Shown here: positions 24,360-35,389 of the stretch, piece after piece
Layout: every line of letters begins with the position of its first letter
How positions within the stretch are numbered: position 1 is the stretch's first letter
From: Neocallimastix lanati (nom. inval.)
Taxonomy: Eukaryota; Neocallimastigomycota; Neocallimastigomycetes; Neocallimastigales; Neocallimastigaceae
NCBI GenBank assembly: GCA_016946835.1
Contig: JACVTC010000003.1
Location: 3,677,501 to 3,717,500 of the forward strand
DNA length: 40,000 bases
Reading direction: 5' to 3'
Notes under the pieces: model-generated
What the model was told of the DNA's origin: nothing
What the model saw: the letters and a program-made list of their open reading frames with translations, nothing else
The model's database searches: none
Translations under genes and position numbers: made by a program

Positions 24360-25747
24360 TTATGGAAAAGATATTTCACCGGGGTTCTCGCTACTATGGA
24401 ACATTGACAACACAGGGTTGATTTTTATCCATGGTATACACTCATGGACTAATGCTAAAATGAAGGAATTTATTCATTCTAAATGCAAAAAAAAAATTCA
24501 ATGATAATATTTTGTCAGTAAAGAGAATTACTAAATTCAATGATAGCTTCTTCAAGATGAAAGTATACACTCCAAATTTCAACCAAGAAAAATTTAAAAA
24601 AAAATTATTTGAAAATTCACTTTCAGGAGTTAAAATTTCATATCGTAGATGTTCCAAATGGAATCATAAGGTTTCTTTTCGGCATTTAAAACAAAATTTA
24701 ATATCTAATAACACATCCAATGATTATTAACACAGTAAACCTCAGCTCAACAAATTTAGTAAATGTTAATATTGTCAATCATGAACTCATTGCTCCTAAT
24801 ATTCCTAATCTTAAAATTCTCAAAATCCATTTTCACATTCTAATACAGGAAAGTTTTCTTTTTTGTCTTAATTGGAATACCAACGGATTGAATTTTTGTG
24901 AAAAGAGATAGTATTGAGTACTTCAACACAATATTTAAACCATTATTTCTATGTTTTCAGGAAACAGGTAATGGTATCAATGAGGCTAGAAATCCATGTA
25001 AAGTAACACTTCCCAACAATAAATATTTCCTGAAAAGAATAGATCCTACTACTCCAGGTTGCAGAGGTTTATATCTTGGTTATCATGTTTCATGTCAAGC
25101 AGTACTTGAAGATAATTCCCTATACTTATCTTGTTTCTTTAACAACATATAGTCTCTGAAATCACTCTAAGTGTTCTGTTGGTAATATCTATATTTCCAC
25201 TAAGAAACACTCATTACAAGTCCGATACGCATTTTCAGAAGTTTTCACATGGCTTCAGAATCACACTAATCATCCATCTATCCTTCTTGGAGACTTTAAC
25301 ATGAGCACCGCTAACTTATAAGATAAATTATTCCAATAGTAGCCTTGATAACTGGTTTAATCTTCTTCCGATTCATGGTTCTCCTATTTCATAGACTTAG
25401 AGATAGATATTCATCAGATATTGATCATGCATTAGTCAATTCAAGTATGCTGGATAAAATATCAAGTGCTTATTTTGTTGATTTTCCTTCTGTATCTAAT
25501 CACAAGCTTCTCATAGTTTATTGTAAGAAAATTACCACAAATGAATCATTTTTGTTACCAAAAAAATATGTAAGATAGGATAGGTATAAATGTCTTGAAC
25601 AAAAAAAGAAATTTTTTTTCAAAAAATTTATATAAACTTCTTGTAACAGTCAATAAAGCAAATGATTAATTCAAACAAGAGTTCCTAAAGATCTACAGGG
25701 TTCAGTATTTCATTGCCCTGCTTACATTAAGAAATGAAAAGTATGAA

Positions 25748-25778
<31 letters not shown>

Positions 25779-26018
25779 GGATTAAAAATTTTTAAGCTTA
25801 GAAGTAAGTTATCTACAATCATCATGTATTCTATAATCTCTCTAAAGAATAACTGGATTCTTTTCTGATTATATCATTTAGTAGTAAGAGGAATGTTTGG
25901 ATAATTAGATTTAAAAAGGAATTACTAAACAATTCTTCTTCTCAGGAATCATGGGACTTCTTTAATTGATCAATTTCAAATTTCAATGTCAGAAATTTAC
26001 TCTATTGTTCTTTCATTG

Positions 26019-26053
<35 letters not shown>

Positions 26054-26090
26054 ACAAAGCAGTACCTTATGGTTATTTAGTATTATATTG
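24360..26090 (+). pseudogene. LINE fragment C: N-terminal ORF2 region with endonuclease domain, decayed
   Basis: Coding pieces lie in all three plus frames. About 24440-24720 is a Lys-rich N-terminal segment (KRITKFNDSFFKM). From 24870 comes the endonuclease (APE/EEP type): NWNTNGL, then a frameshift, then FQETG with the catalytic Glu, LGDFNM near 25300, DIDHALVN near 25425 and SNHKLL where SDH is usual. RT-like coding (SEIYSIVLSL) starts near 25990 and is interrupted by 33 A (26019-26051), resuming as NKAVPYGYL. Stops and frameshifts make it inactive. Unlike A and B it keeps the 5' part and lacks the C-terminus. Confidence 0.8.
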
Positions 26091-26334
26091 TATTATATCA
26101 TATTATATTATAAATATTATATTTTTAAATATACATATATACTATTATTTATTCTTCTCTTACTAAAGGGATCTCATTATAAAATTGTAATATAAAATAG
26201 CAATAAAATGAATGAAATAAATAAAAATAAAAATAAAAATAAATAAAAAATGAAAACAAAAATAAAAAAAAAATAAAAAAATAAAAAAATAAAAATATAA
26301 AAAAATAAAAAAATAAAAAAAAAATGAAATTAAT

Positions 26335-26368
<34 letters not shown>

Positions 26369-26427
26369 AATATTAATATGTTACATGAGTTAGTAAATCT
26401 TTAAAAAAAAAAAATAAATAAATAAAT

Positions 26428-26433
26428 AAAAAA
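26428..26433 (-). terminator. RNA polymerase III terminator of tRNA-Pro
   Basis: A run of six A on the plus strand gives T6 in the minus-strand transcript, seven bases after the tRNA 3' end. T4 or longer is sufficient for Pol III termination. Confidence 0.8.
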
Positions 26434-26440
26434 GACTTGA

Positions 26441-26512
26441 GGGCTTAGCCGGGAATTGAACCCGGGACCTCTCGCACCCTAAGCGAGAATCATACCACTA
26501 GACCACTAAGCC
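26441..26512 (-). tRNA. tRNA-Pro (AGG anticodon)
   Basis: The minus strand folds as a complete 72-nt cloverleaf without an intron. The acceptor GGCTTAG pairs with CTAAGCC. The D-arm includes TGGTCTAGTGGT (A box). The anticodon stem CTCGC/GCGAG encloses loop TTAGGGT with anticodon AGG. The T-arm contains GGTTCAATTCC (B box). The sequence is close to the general eukaryotic tRNA-Pro consensus. The 3' CCA is not encoded, as expected. Confidence 0.97.
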
Positions 26513-26782
26513 ATCCAAGCTTGCAAATTTGGGCAATAGTATAATTATAAAATTAATTATTATAAAACGATTTCGCGAATATTAATGGATTTTGAATTGA
26601 AATTCACTAATAAATCAATTGAAATTAAATTTCGTTATTGAAAATTTCATTTTAAATCTCAATTTATATCGTAAAAATAAATACCAGGAATGGTTCTAAT
26701 ATTTAGAAACAAAAAGGTTTGGACTAGTTTAAAAAAAATAATTTAATTTAATTTAACCCTTAAGAAAATGATAGAGAAAAAA

Positions 26783-26834
<52 letters not shown>

Positions 26835-28564
26835 TGATAACTTCAAAAATAATGGAGATTTCCCCCCTTATATTACAACTAAAATTATATTTATTAGAAA
26901 CCTTTACTCGAAAATCTACAATATATATTAAATTTAATCCATTTTGGACTATTAAAAACACAAGATATTTGACTTTAAAGAATTTTAGATATATATATAT
27001 AAAAAAAAAAAAAAAAAAAAATTAAAGTTGGGTCCATAATAATTAATTAGTATTTCTTATAGATAAAATCTTTTAACTTGATCATTATAATACTAATAAA
27101 TTTTTACAATAATTATTAGTAATTAGTTAACTAAATAATTTATAAAGCGTTCTAATGAACTCCATAAAATTCTAAAGACTTCTAAAAGAGTTTTAAATTG
27201 TTTTAAGATCGTGCATTTAGCAATGTGGCTTCCGTATGTGGCTTGTTTTAATAAATTTATACGCCACATTGTGAAATGCAATCCCCCATTATATAATAAA
27301 TAACCTAAACTCTTCTGTATTAAAATTATATAAAACTCTAACCCATTTATTACTTGAATGGGGAGAGTTGCATTTCATCATTTTTCGTATTGATATAAAT
27401 AAATGAATAAATAAATAAATAAAAATTTAAAATATGTTTTTTAAAACTTTTTTTTACAATATTCATTTAATAAATATTGTAAAAATTTAACTTCGCGAAA
27501 TGCCCCATTCCCTTTTGAATAACAAGAAAAACCGATTAGGAAAACCCACAAATCAGTGATTTTCTTCTATTGTACTATAAAATTATACTCGCTAGATAGT
27601 TACTGGTCAAAGCTATTTATTTATCCGGGTTTTAAAGTTTTTAGATTACATATTTCATGAGATATACCCATTTAAAGAAATTTTTTTTTTAATAAAAATA
27701 AAAAGTAAAATTAATTTATAAATTTATATAATTTTATTAATGAATATTAATAAATCATTCATAAATGAAACAAATTGTAATTTTATTATGAAGATAATAA
27801 AACCTAAATTAAATGTGATTTTAATATGCATTCTAAACATTAACTAGCTATGACATTTAATCTAAAAATATCGATGTTAAAAATGATAAACAAATTATTC
27901 TGCATAATTATAACTGAAGAAAAATTGGTGAAAATCTTAAAAGGAATTTTTTTTATTTTTCTTTTTTTATTTTTTTTTTTTTATTTTTTTTTTTTTTTAA
28001 TTTTATTATTATTATATATTATTTCTTATATAAAGTATATAATTAATAAAATAATATATATATAAATTTAGTTTTTTTTTTTTTTTTAATTAATCATAAA
28101 CAGGTTAGAATAATTTAATTTATAAAAATATTTCTACAGAAGTAAAAAAAAATTTTTTTTTTTAATATATATATATTTTATATTTCATATTTATTGATAT
28201 AAAAATGAAAATAAAAACTTTAATTATTAATAAATTATTTTATTAAATCATAACATAAAAATAAATTAATAAGGAATGTGGTGTATTTCGCCAATTTTTA
28301 TAATACAAATTTTCAATACGCCATTTTTTTAAATTTTTTTTTTTAAATTTTATTTTAAATTCTGTTATAAATATTATTTTTAATTTTGTCTTAAATTCTG
28401 TTTTTCAATTGTTAATTTTATATTTGTTTTCTTCATTATAAGTATATAATTTTATATATATACATACTCAAAAAAAAAAAAAGGAAAAAATAATACACAT
28501 ATATAATAATAATAAATAATAATATTTATAATAATAATTATTTCAAAATTCACAGAAAAAAATA
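26513..28564. other. AT-rich spacer with a possible foldback element
   Basis: Mostly noncoding, with a 44-base A run at 26789-26832. Around 27200-27510 composition is more complex and shows nested inverted repeats (listed separately). Short frames with Phe/Lys runs are homopolymer artefacts. Confidence 0.7.
27213..27377. repeat. Nested inverted repeats around GAAATGC / GCATTTC
   Basis: GCATTTAGCAATGTGGC (27213-27229) pairs with GCCACATTGTGAAATGC (27263-27279), 15 of 17 positions. The second arm in turn overlaps GAAATGCAATCCCCCATT (27273-27290), which is nearly the reverse complement of AATGGGGAGAGTTGCATTTC (27357-27376). A fourth GAAATGC follows at 27497. The arrangement is like a small foldback or MITE-type element; no transposase is nearby. 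Confidence 0.5.
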
Positions 28565-28830
28565 GCATTTAGAAAACCAATGCTCCAATTGAAGATTACT
28601 ATTTTTTCAATAACAACAAGGATATGGTTCTAGACAGTCATCTTCAACCATATTGGTAGCTTTGGCAACACAAGCTTCGAATATTTATCTACATCTGGCA
28701 CGAAGTATTCATCGGCAACCAGTGCTATTTTCAGGATACTTAAAAATTGAGCTTTAAGTAGTCTCGAGTTTTCTCAAATTCCTTTTTCTTATAAGCCTTA
28801 GCCTTGGTCGATTTGTTTTAACATTGAATC
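28565..28830 (-). pseudogene. LINE fragment D: decayed ORF2 C-terminus on the minus strand
   Basis: Minus-strand translation aligns without gaps to fragment B over the region before and across the Cys/His knuckle. YPENSTG, stop, ILRARC corresponds to YPDLSYGFYWLLRARS. EACVAKATNMVEDDC corresponds to DARIAKAAKIINQMC. PCCY, stop, and LEHWFSKC correspond to the knuckle. At least three in-frame stops show it is dead. It is the only LINE piece here in this orientation. Confidence 0.75.
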
Positions 28831-30109
28831 CTTGTTACTTAGCTATTATTTATTTATTTATTTATTTATTTAAATATTTAATTAATATCTAAACATATAA
28901 TCTTTAAGAATTTTGTAAAATTAATATATATATATATATATATTTTAATATTAATATATATTTAATTTTTTTTAGTAAATATTATATTATATTTATACTA
29001 ATATCGTTTATTCGGTGGTATAGTTTAAATTATTTTTATATTAATATACAATAATTATTTTAGTTTTTATTTTTTTTATTAAATTTTCAAAAATTTAATT
29101 GTTACAACAATTTTTTAAACTTTTTATATTTTTAATTAATTAATATATATTTTTAATATAAATATATAAATATTATTAATCAAATAAATAGAATAATTAT
29201 TATAAAAGTTTATTATACATCCAATGTTAATTTATAGCTCATTTATTTTATAAATAAATAGATAAAGAAATAAGTTAATATAATGTTGAAAAGAAAAGAA
29301 AGTTAGTAAAATATATATATGAATCGCTTAATTTTTTAACAGTCTGATTAGGCCATTTCTTTTTAAAAATTTTGCAATTTATATAATATTAATGTTGCTT
29401 TTTAAATATAATAATTAAATGTTAACCTAAGCTCTTTATTATATATATTTAATTTAGAAATTTATATATTATATGTTCCAACATAAATAGGATTAAGAAT
29501 AACAGAAATAGATTGGTCCTGTGTTGAGGGTGTTCCCTAATTCCCTAATTCTCAACAGATGGTTTAGTCTTTATTGAATAAAGAATTAATAGACATACCA
29601 ATTCGATGTCACCCTCCGGTGACTTAAATAACTATTTTAAAATAGTTAGCTTTCTATATACTTTTTAGCAGTGAAATCTAGGTTAAATAATAGTCATCAT
29701 AAATAAATAATTATTAATACTAAATAATAAATAAATAGTAATAAATAATTATATAATTAAATAATAAATAATAAATAATAAATAATAAATAATAAATAAT
29801 AAAAAATAAAATTATACAAAATAAATATCATATATTTTTTTATATATAGATTAATTAAACACTAAAAAATTAATATTCCTTAGTAATAACACAAAAAGAT
29901 CAAAAATAAAAATTTTATTTTTTTTAGTTTACATTTTATTTATTTATTGATTTTTTTTTGGCTTATATATTTTATTTTTTAATAAATTTATTTTTTTATT
30001 ATTATTTACAGAAGTAAATTATTATTTCTAATATACTTTTGGTATAAAGTATTTACATTTACACTAGTTTTTCTTTTATATTTTTTTTAATTTTTAATTT
30101 TCTAATTTT

Positions 30110-30156
<47 letters not shown>

Positions 30157-30839
30157 ATTTTAATTATTATAAATTTTTTAATAATAATTACTTTTTAGGA
30201 GGCAAATTTAAAAATTTTTTTAAAAAAAAATAAACTTTCGTCTATAAAAGTAGAATAACAATAATACTTCTATTTAAATCAAAAAAAAAAAAGTAATCAA
30301 AAGAAAAAAAATATGGATATTTCTTTTTATCCATTGTTTTAATATTTATCTTTTTTTATATTTTTCTTTTCTTTCTTTTTTTTTTTTTTTTAATAAAAAT
30401 TTATTCCAATTTATGGAAATATAAAATTTTTAAAAAGATAGTATTCAATTAATAATAAATAGAAGAATTATATGTATAATATTCTTTTCTTTTTTTTTTC
30501 TATTTAAAAAAAAGAAAAAAAAATTAAAAAAGCAAATTATTGATCTAACTAAAATAATTATAAAAATATTTACAATTCAATCAATCTAGAAATATTTGCT
30601 TTTTTTTTTGGTTATGTATGTATAACTCAAATATTTTGAATTTTTTAAATCTAACAAAATAAAATTTTTTATTTTTAATTAGATTTAATGTTAAAAAAAA
30701 AAAAGAATATTAATGAATAATTTAGAACAAAAGCTTAAATACTTTTTCTTTTTTTTTTTTTCCTGTTATATTCATTAATATTATAAATAAATAAATTAAT
30801 TTAATTTATTAAATAACATATTTAAGAGGTTAACAAAAT
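28831..30839. other. AT-rich spacer downstream of the reductoisomerase gene
   Basis: No gene seen. It includes a 43-base T run (30113-30155), a short AATAAAT heptamer array (about 29758-29803) and an island of higher complexity at about 29475-29690 with hairpins, described separately. Confidence 0.75.
29522..29648. repeat. Cluster of three inverted repeats
   Basis: TGTTGAG (29522-29528) pairs with CTCAACA (29551-29557). GTCACC-CTCC-GGTGAC forms a 6-bp hairpin at 29608-29623. A perfect 20-bp palindrome, TAACTATTTTAAAATAGTTA, lies at 29629-29648. TTCCCTAA is directly repeated inside the first loop. Three such structures within 130 bp are unusual here, but no RNA family is recognised. Confidence 0.6.
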
Positions 30840-31898
30840 TTAATTCTTAATAGCCTTTTGGTTTTCTGGACGAAGACTACGAACTGTAACAGCAGTTTGC
30901 CACATTTGTGATTCTCTGAGATTCTTTAATTCCTTAGCAAGGTTTTCACGATAGTCTGGTTTGGAATTAGCAACCAAAGTATTTTCAGCTTCAGTACCAT
31001 TCTTAACACTTTCATATAATTCTTCAAAGACTGGCTTAGTAGCAGCATAGAATTTGTCCATCCAATCAAGAGCACCACGACGAGCAGTAGTAGAACAGTT
31101 ATCATACATCCAATCCATACCATTCTTACCAATAAGTGGGTAGAGAGATTGAGTAGCTTCTTCAACTGTTTCGTTGAATGCTTCAGATGGAGTATGTCCA
31201 TTAGCAATTAAAACTTCAAATTGAGCCTTGAAAATACCTTGGATACAACCCATAAGAGTACCACGTTCACCAGTAAGATCAGAGTAAGTTTCTCTTTCAA
31301 AAGTAGTTGGGTAAAGATAACCTGAACCAATAGCAATACCTGCAGCATAAGCTCTTTCTTCAGCCTTACCAGTGTAATTTTGGAAGACGGCAACAGAGGA
31401 GTTGATACCACGACCTTCTAAGAAAAGAGTACGAACAGTTGTACCTGAACCCTTTGGAGCAACCATAATAACATCACAATCTGCTGGTGGAACGACACCA
31501 GTCTTGTCCTTGAAGACAATAGAGAAACCATGAGAGAAGTATAAAGTTTTTCCGTGAACTAATTCCTTAATATTAGCCCAGCATGCCTTTTGACCAGCAT
31601 CAGAAAGAAGATACATAATAATAGTACCTCTTTTACAAGCTTCAGTGATTTCGAAAAGAGTTTCACCTTCGACCCAACCATCTTCCTTAGCAAGATCCCA
31701 GGATGGACCCTTACGAAGACCAATGACAACCTTGAAACCCTTGTCTCTTAAATTACGAGATTGGTTACGACCTTGAGTACCATAACCAATAACAGCAAAA
31801 GTATCATCCTTAAAGATTTGATTAAGCTTTTCTTGTGGGAAATCAGATCTTTCGTAGACAGTTTCATCAACACCACCAAAATTAATAACCTTGACCAT
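30840..31898 (-). CDS. Ketol-acid reductoisomerase (acetohydroxyacid reductoisomerase), 352 aa, no leader
   Basis: Isomerises and reduces acetolactate or acetohydroxybutyrate with NADPH, second step of valine/isoleucine synthesis. A single exon. The Rossmann loop is GYGTQG (38-43). GLRKGPSW (60-67) provides Arg62, Lys63 and Ser66 for NADPH phosphate contact. SHGFSIVFKD, VAPKGSG and EGRGINSS follow. Metal and catalytic acids are Asp207 and Glu211 (SDLTGERG) and Glu243 and Glu247 (NETVEEATQSLYPL), with the family spacing 4-32-4. The whole protein resembles fungal ILV5, but the ATG begins at the mature INFGG region, and an in-frame TAA lies four codons upstream, so no mitochondrial presequence is encoded here. 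A leaderless, cytosolic version is known from Piromyces. Codon use is biased as in hexokinase. Confidence 0.97.
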   Translation of the reverse strand: MVKVINFGGVDETVYERSDFPQEKLNQIFKDDTFAVIGYGTQGRNQSRNLRDKGFKVVIGLRKGPSWDLAKEDGWVEGETLFEITEACKRGTIIMYLLSDAGQKACWANIKELVHGKTLYFSHGFSIVFKDKTGVVPPADCDVIMVAPKGSGTTVRTLFLEGRGINSSVAVFQNYTGKAEERAYAAGIAIGSGYLYPTTFERETYSDLTGERGTLMGCIQGIFKAQFEVLIANGHTPSEAFNETVEEATQSLYPLIGKNGMDWMYDNCSTTARRGALDWMDKFYAATKPVFEELYESVKNGTEAENTLVANSKPDYRENLAKELKNLRESQMWQTAVTVRSLRPENQKAIKN

Positions 31899-32400
31899 TT
31901 TCTTTGATTATGTACTTAACTTTTATTTTGTTAAAAAATATTTACAAAAAATTAATCTTTTTATATAAAAAAAAATAAAATTATTGAATAACTTAATTTA
32001 TTAAATAATATGCAAAGTAAAAAAAATTTATTTTGGAGAAAATCTTTCTATATTTATATTCGAAAAAAAAAAAAAAAACTATTAAGAGTAGATGAAATAA
32101 AAGAAAATATAAAGATATTCAAATATATTATTTTATATTGATAATATATATTAATAATAAATTTAACAATAAATTAAATAATTCATATATTATATATTAT
32201 ATATTATAATTAATATAAAATTTTAATAATATAATTAAATTGTATGATCAATACATTGATCATTATATTGTATAAAGATTTATTAACTACTGAATTTCTT
32301 CTAGAAAGAATTTTATTGCAATTAAAAAACATTTTTTCTAGAAAAAAATGAAAAATAAGATCACATATAATTATAAATATCCGAATAATATAATATAAAT
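31899..32400. other. Upstream region of the reductoisomerase gene
   Basis: AT-rich, presumably containing the promoter; no clear TATA position can be singled out. A 20-bp near-perfect palindrome, ATGATCAAT-AC-ATTGATCAT, lies at 32244-32263. A TTTCTAGAAA-like pair occurs near 32300-32345. Confidence 0.6.
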
Positions 32401-33185
32401 ATTATAAATAATAAATAATAAATAATAAATAATAAATAATAATTAATAAATAATAAATAATAAATAATAAATAATAAATAATAAATAATAAATAATAAAT
32501 AATAAATAATAAATAATAAATAATAAATAATAAATAATAAATAATAAATAATAAATAATAAATAATAAATAATTGAATACTAAATAATTGAATACTAAAT
32601 AATAAAATAAATAATAAATAATTAAATAATAAATAATAAATAATAATAGAATAATAAATAATAATAGAATAATAAATAATAATAGAATAATAAATAATAA
32701 ATAATAAATAATAAATAATAAATAATAAAATAATAAATAATAAATAATAAATAATAAATAATAAATAATTGAATAGTAAATAATAAATAATAAATAATAT
32801 AATAAATAATAAATAATAAAAAATAAATAATAAAAAATAAATAATAAATAATTGAATAGTAAATAATAAATAATAAATAATAAATTATAAATAATATAAT
32901 AAATAATAAATAATAAATAATAAATAATAAATAATAAATAATAAATAATAAATAATAAATAATAAATAATAAATAATAAATAATAATAAATAATAAATAA
33001 TAAATAGTAAATAATAAATAATAAATAATAAATAATAAATAATAAATAATAAATAATAAATAATAAATAATAAATAATAAATAATAAATAATAAATAATT
33101 GAATAGTAAATAATAAATAATAAATTATAAAAAATAAATAATATAATAAATAATAAATAATAAAAAATAAATAATAAAAAATAAA
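32401..33185. repeat. AATAAAT heptamer minisatellite, about 785 bp
   Basis: About a hundred copies of the 7-bp unit AATAAAT, interrupted by recurrent variants such as ATTGAATAGTAAAT and AATAATAGAATAAT. The variants recur in blocks, indicating segmental duplication inside the array. The long minus-strand frame across it is only the repeat translated (LLFIIYY). Confidence 0.9.
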
Positions 33186-33720
33186 TATTCATAATTCTTT
33201 ATTTTATTAAAAAATCATTCATTTTAAAAATATAAAATTGAAAATTTCTATTTAAAAAATGGCTGAAATCAATTAAAAATATTATCATTTAATCATAGAA
33301 ATTTTGGAGTATATTAAATTTTTTTTTTTTTTTTTAAAAAAAAAATAAAGGAATAATAATAAAATTTTAATATATAATTTATTTATAAATGACTATATAA
33401 CGTTTGTAGATGATAACTTTTAAAAACTTCAAAAATTATTATTTCAATGTATGTTAATATAAAATACTAAAATGATTTTAATTTACCATATGTACAAATC
33501 ATATATTATTTTTTACATTAGTATTTTGATTTAATATATTTATATATAATTAATAATTGCTTTATATTAATGCATTTTTGTATTTTTTTTTTTTTATGGC
33601 AAACTCTTCCGGTTTTCACATAATACTAAATAATTTATTACATTTATGAAATATATTACAGATAGAAATCAATAAAATTTCTTGAGATTTATAGGAATAT
33701 GAAAGATACGACGAATTTCC

Positions 33721-33766
<46 letters not shown>

Positions 33767-35389
33767 CAATTACGTAATTATCGATTAATAACTCTTAATA
33801 AATAAGTGTTATCAAAATTTAATATATGTAATAATGATAATTAATTAAATTCAGTTGAAAAAAAAATATTTTAAGCATAAACTAACAATAGTTGCCTTTA
33901 TTTAAATATATAGTTTTATTAACTTACTAATTATAATAAGACCATTGGTATTTTGTAAATATTTTTTTTTTTTTTATTTTTCTTTGATAATTATCAATAG
34001 TAATATTTCAACTTTTATTTCATATTTGTTAATATTAGTATACATATTTCTATTATTATATAATAAATTTAATTTAATAAATATATCTTATTCTTTTAGA
34101 TAATTGTAATAATATTTTCAAAATACAAAATTCATTAATATCTTGAATTTTTTTTATATAGAGCAAAGTAAATTTTTAATTTATGATTATGATGAAATAA
34201 ATTCATTTTAATCTTATTTCATTTCATTTTATATTTTATATATATATATATTTTTTTATGATTTGAAATTGTAAAAAAGAAATATTAATGTATTATAGTT
34301 ATGTAATGAAAACATAAATGCTATATTTTTTTTTTTATTTATATATTTATAATAAAAATATTAATAATAAAAATTAGTACGTAAAGTTCATATTTTTATA
34401 TTTAAAAAACAATTTTGTAATGTAGATACAAGTATTAATTAGTAATAAATATGGAAATAATTTTATTTAAAATTTTTACCAATAATCGTAAAAATAATAA
34501 ATAATAAATGCTTTAATTATCATATATTACAAGATTTAAATGTTGAATTATTTAAATATATAAATAAGTAAATAAAAAAATAATTTGAATATATTTTAAA
34601 TTTTAAATTTATTTTTTAAAAATGTTAAAATAAGGGTTGTATTTATTTTAATAAAATAATAAATTATAGAATGTTACAAGGTCAATATGCCAATTGTAAT
34701 ATTCTATATAGTAAAGTCAATAAACTAAATAACTATTAAGAAAAATATTATATATATATTTGATATTTCACAAAATCATACTTCTTAATATGATTTAAGA
34801 AATAATAGATTTTATATAATAATAATTTGTTTATTTAATTATATAATATTAAAAATATAATAATATATTTATATATATTATTACATATAATAGTGTAATA
34901 TCCTTATAAATAACATAAAAGATAGATTTTGAACTACTCTTTTTTACTTTAAAAAAGATACATATTAATATTAATAAAAATATAAAGATTAAAATTTATA
35001 TTATCTAATATAAATTTTTTATAGAAGATAATTATCCTATTGAATTAATATATATTTAAATAATAAAGGTTTGATAAATAAATTAATGTATAAAATTAAT
35101 TTAATAATACTGTTAATTATGTGATTACATTATTATTCAATTTATATAATATAATACATGATTTATATTCTTGATTTTTAAAAAAATTTTATTAATAATT
35201 TTTCATTTTTAATATATTTTAAATTCTATTAATATATTTTTTCCATTTATATTCTTTATATGAAATTTTGAACATATTTCATAAAGATTAACGTAATTAT
35301 TATAATTAACTTTGAAGGTTTCTTTTGATATTTTTAATAATTATATAGAACCTTATAGCATATATATATTTTGATTCTTAAAAACTTTA
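33186..35389. other. AT-rich intergenic DNA
   Basis: No gene seen between the minisatellite and the 3' end of the receptor gene. It contains a 42-base T run (33722-33763) and a 15-bp inverted repeat (14 of 15 matches), arms 34665-34679 and 34694-34708. A diverged duplicate of the receptor's last coding bases lies near 35250-35340. Confidence 0.7.

Noticed and set aside
24442-24657. Minus-strand 71-codon frame opposite LINE fragment C
   Set aside because: The plus strand carries the LINE-like coding sequence; this is its shadow.
32443-33192. 249-codon minus-strand open frame rich in LLFIIYY
   Set aside because: It is the AATAAAT heptamer array translated; three heptamers give seven residues, so all frames look alike. 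No start context or non-repeat sequence.
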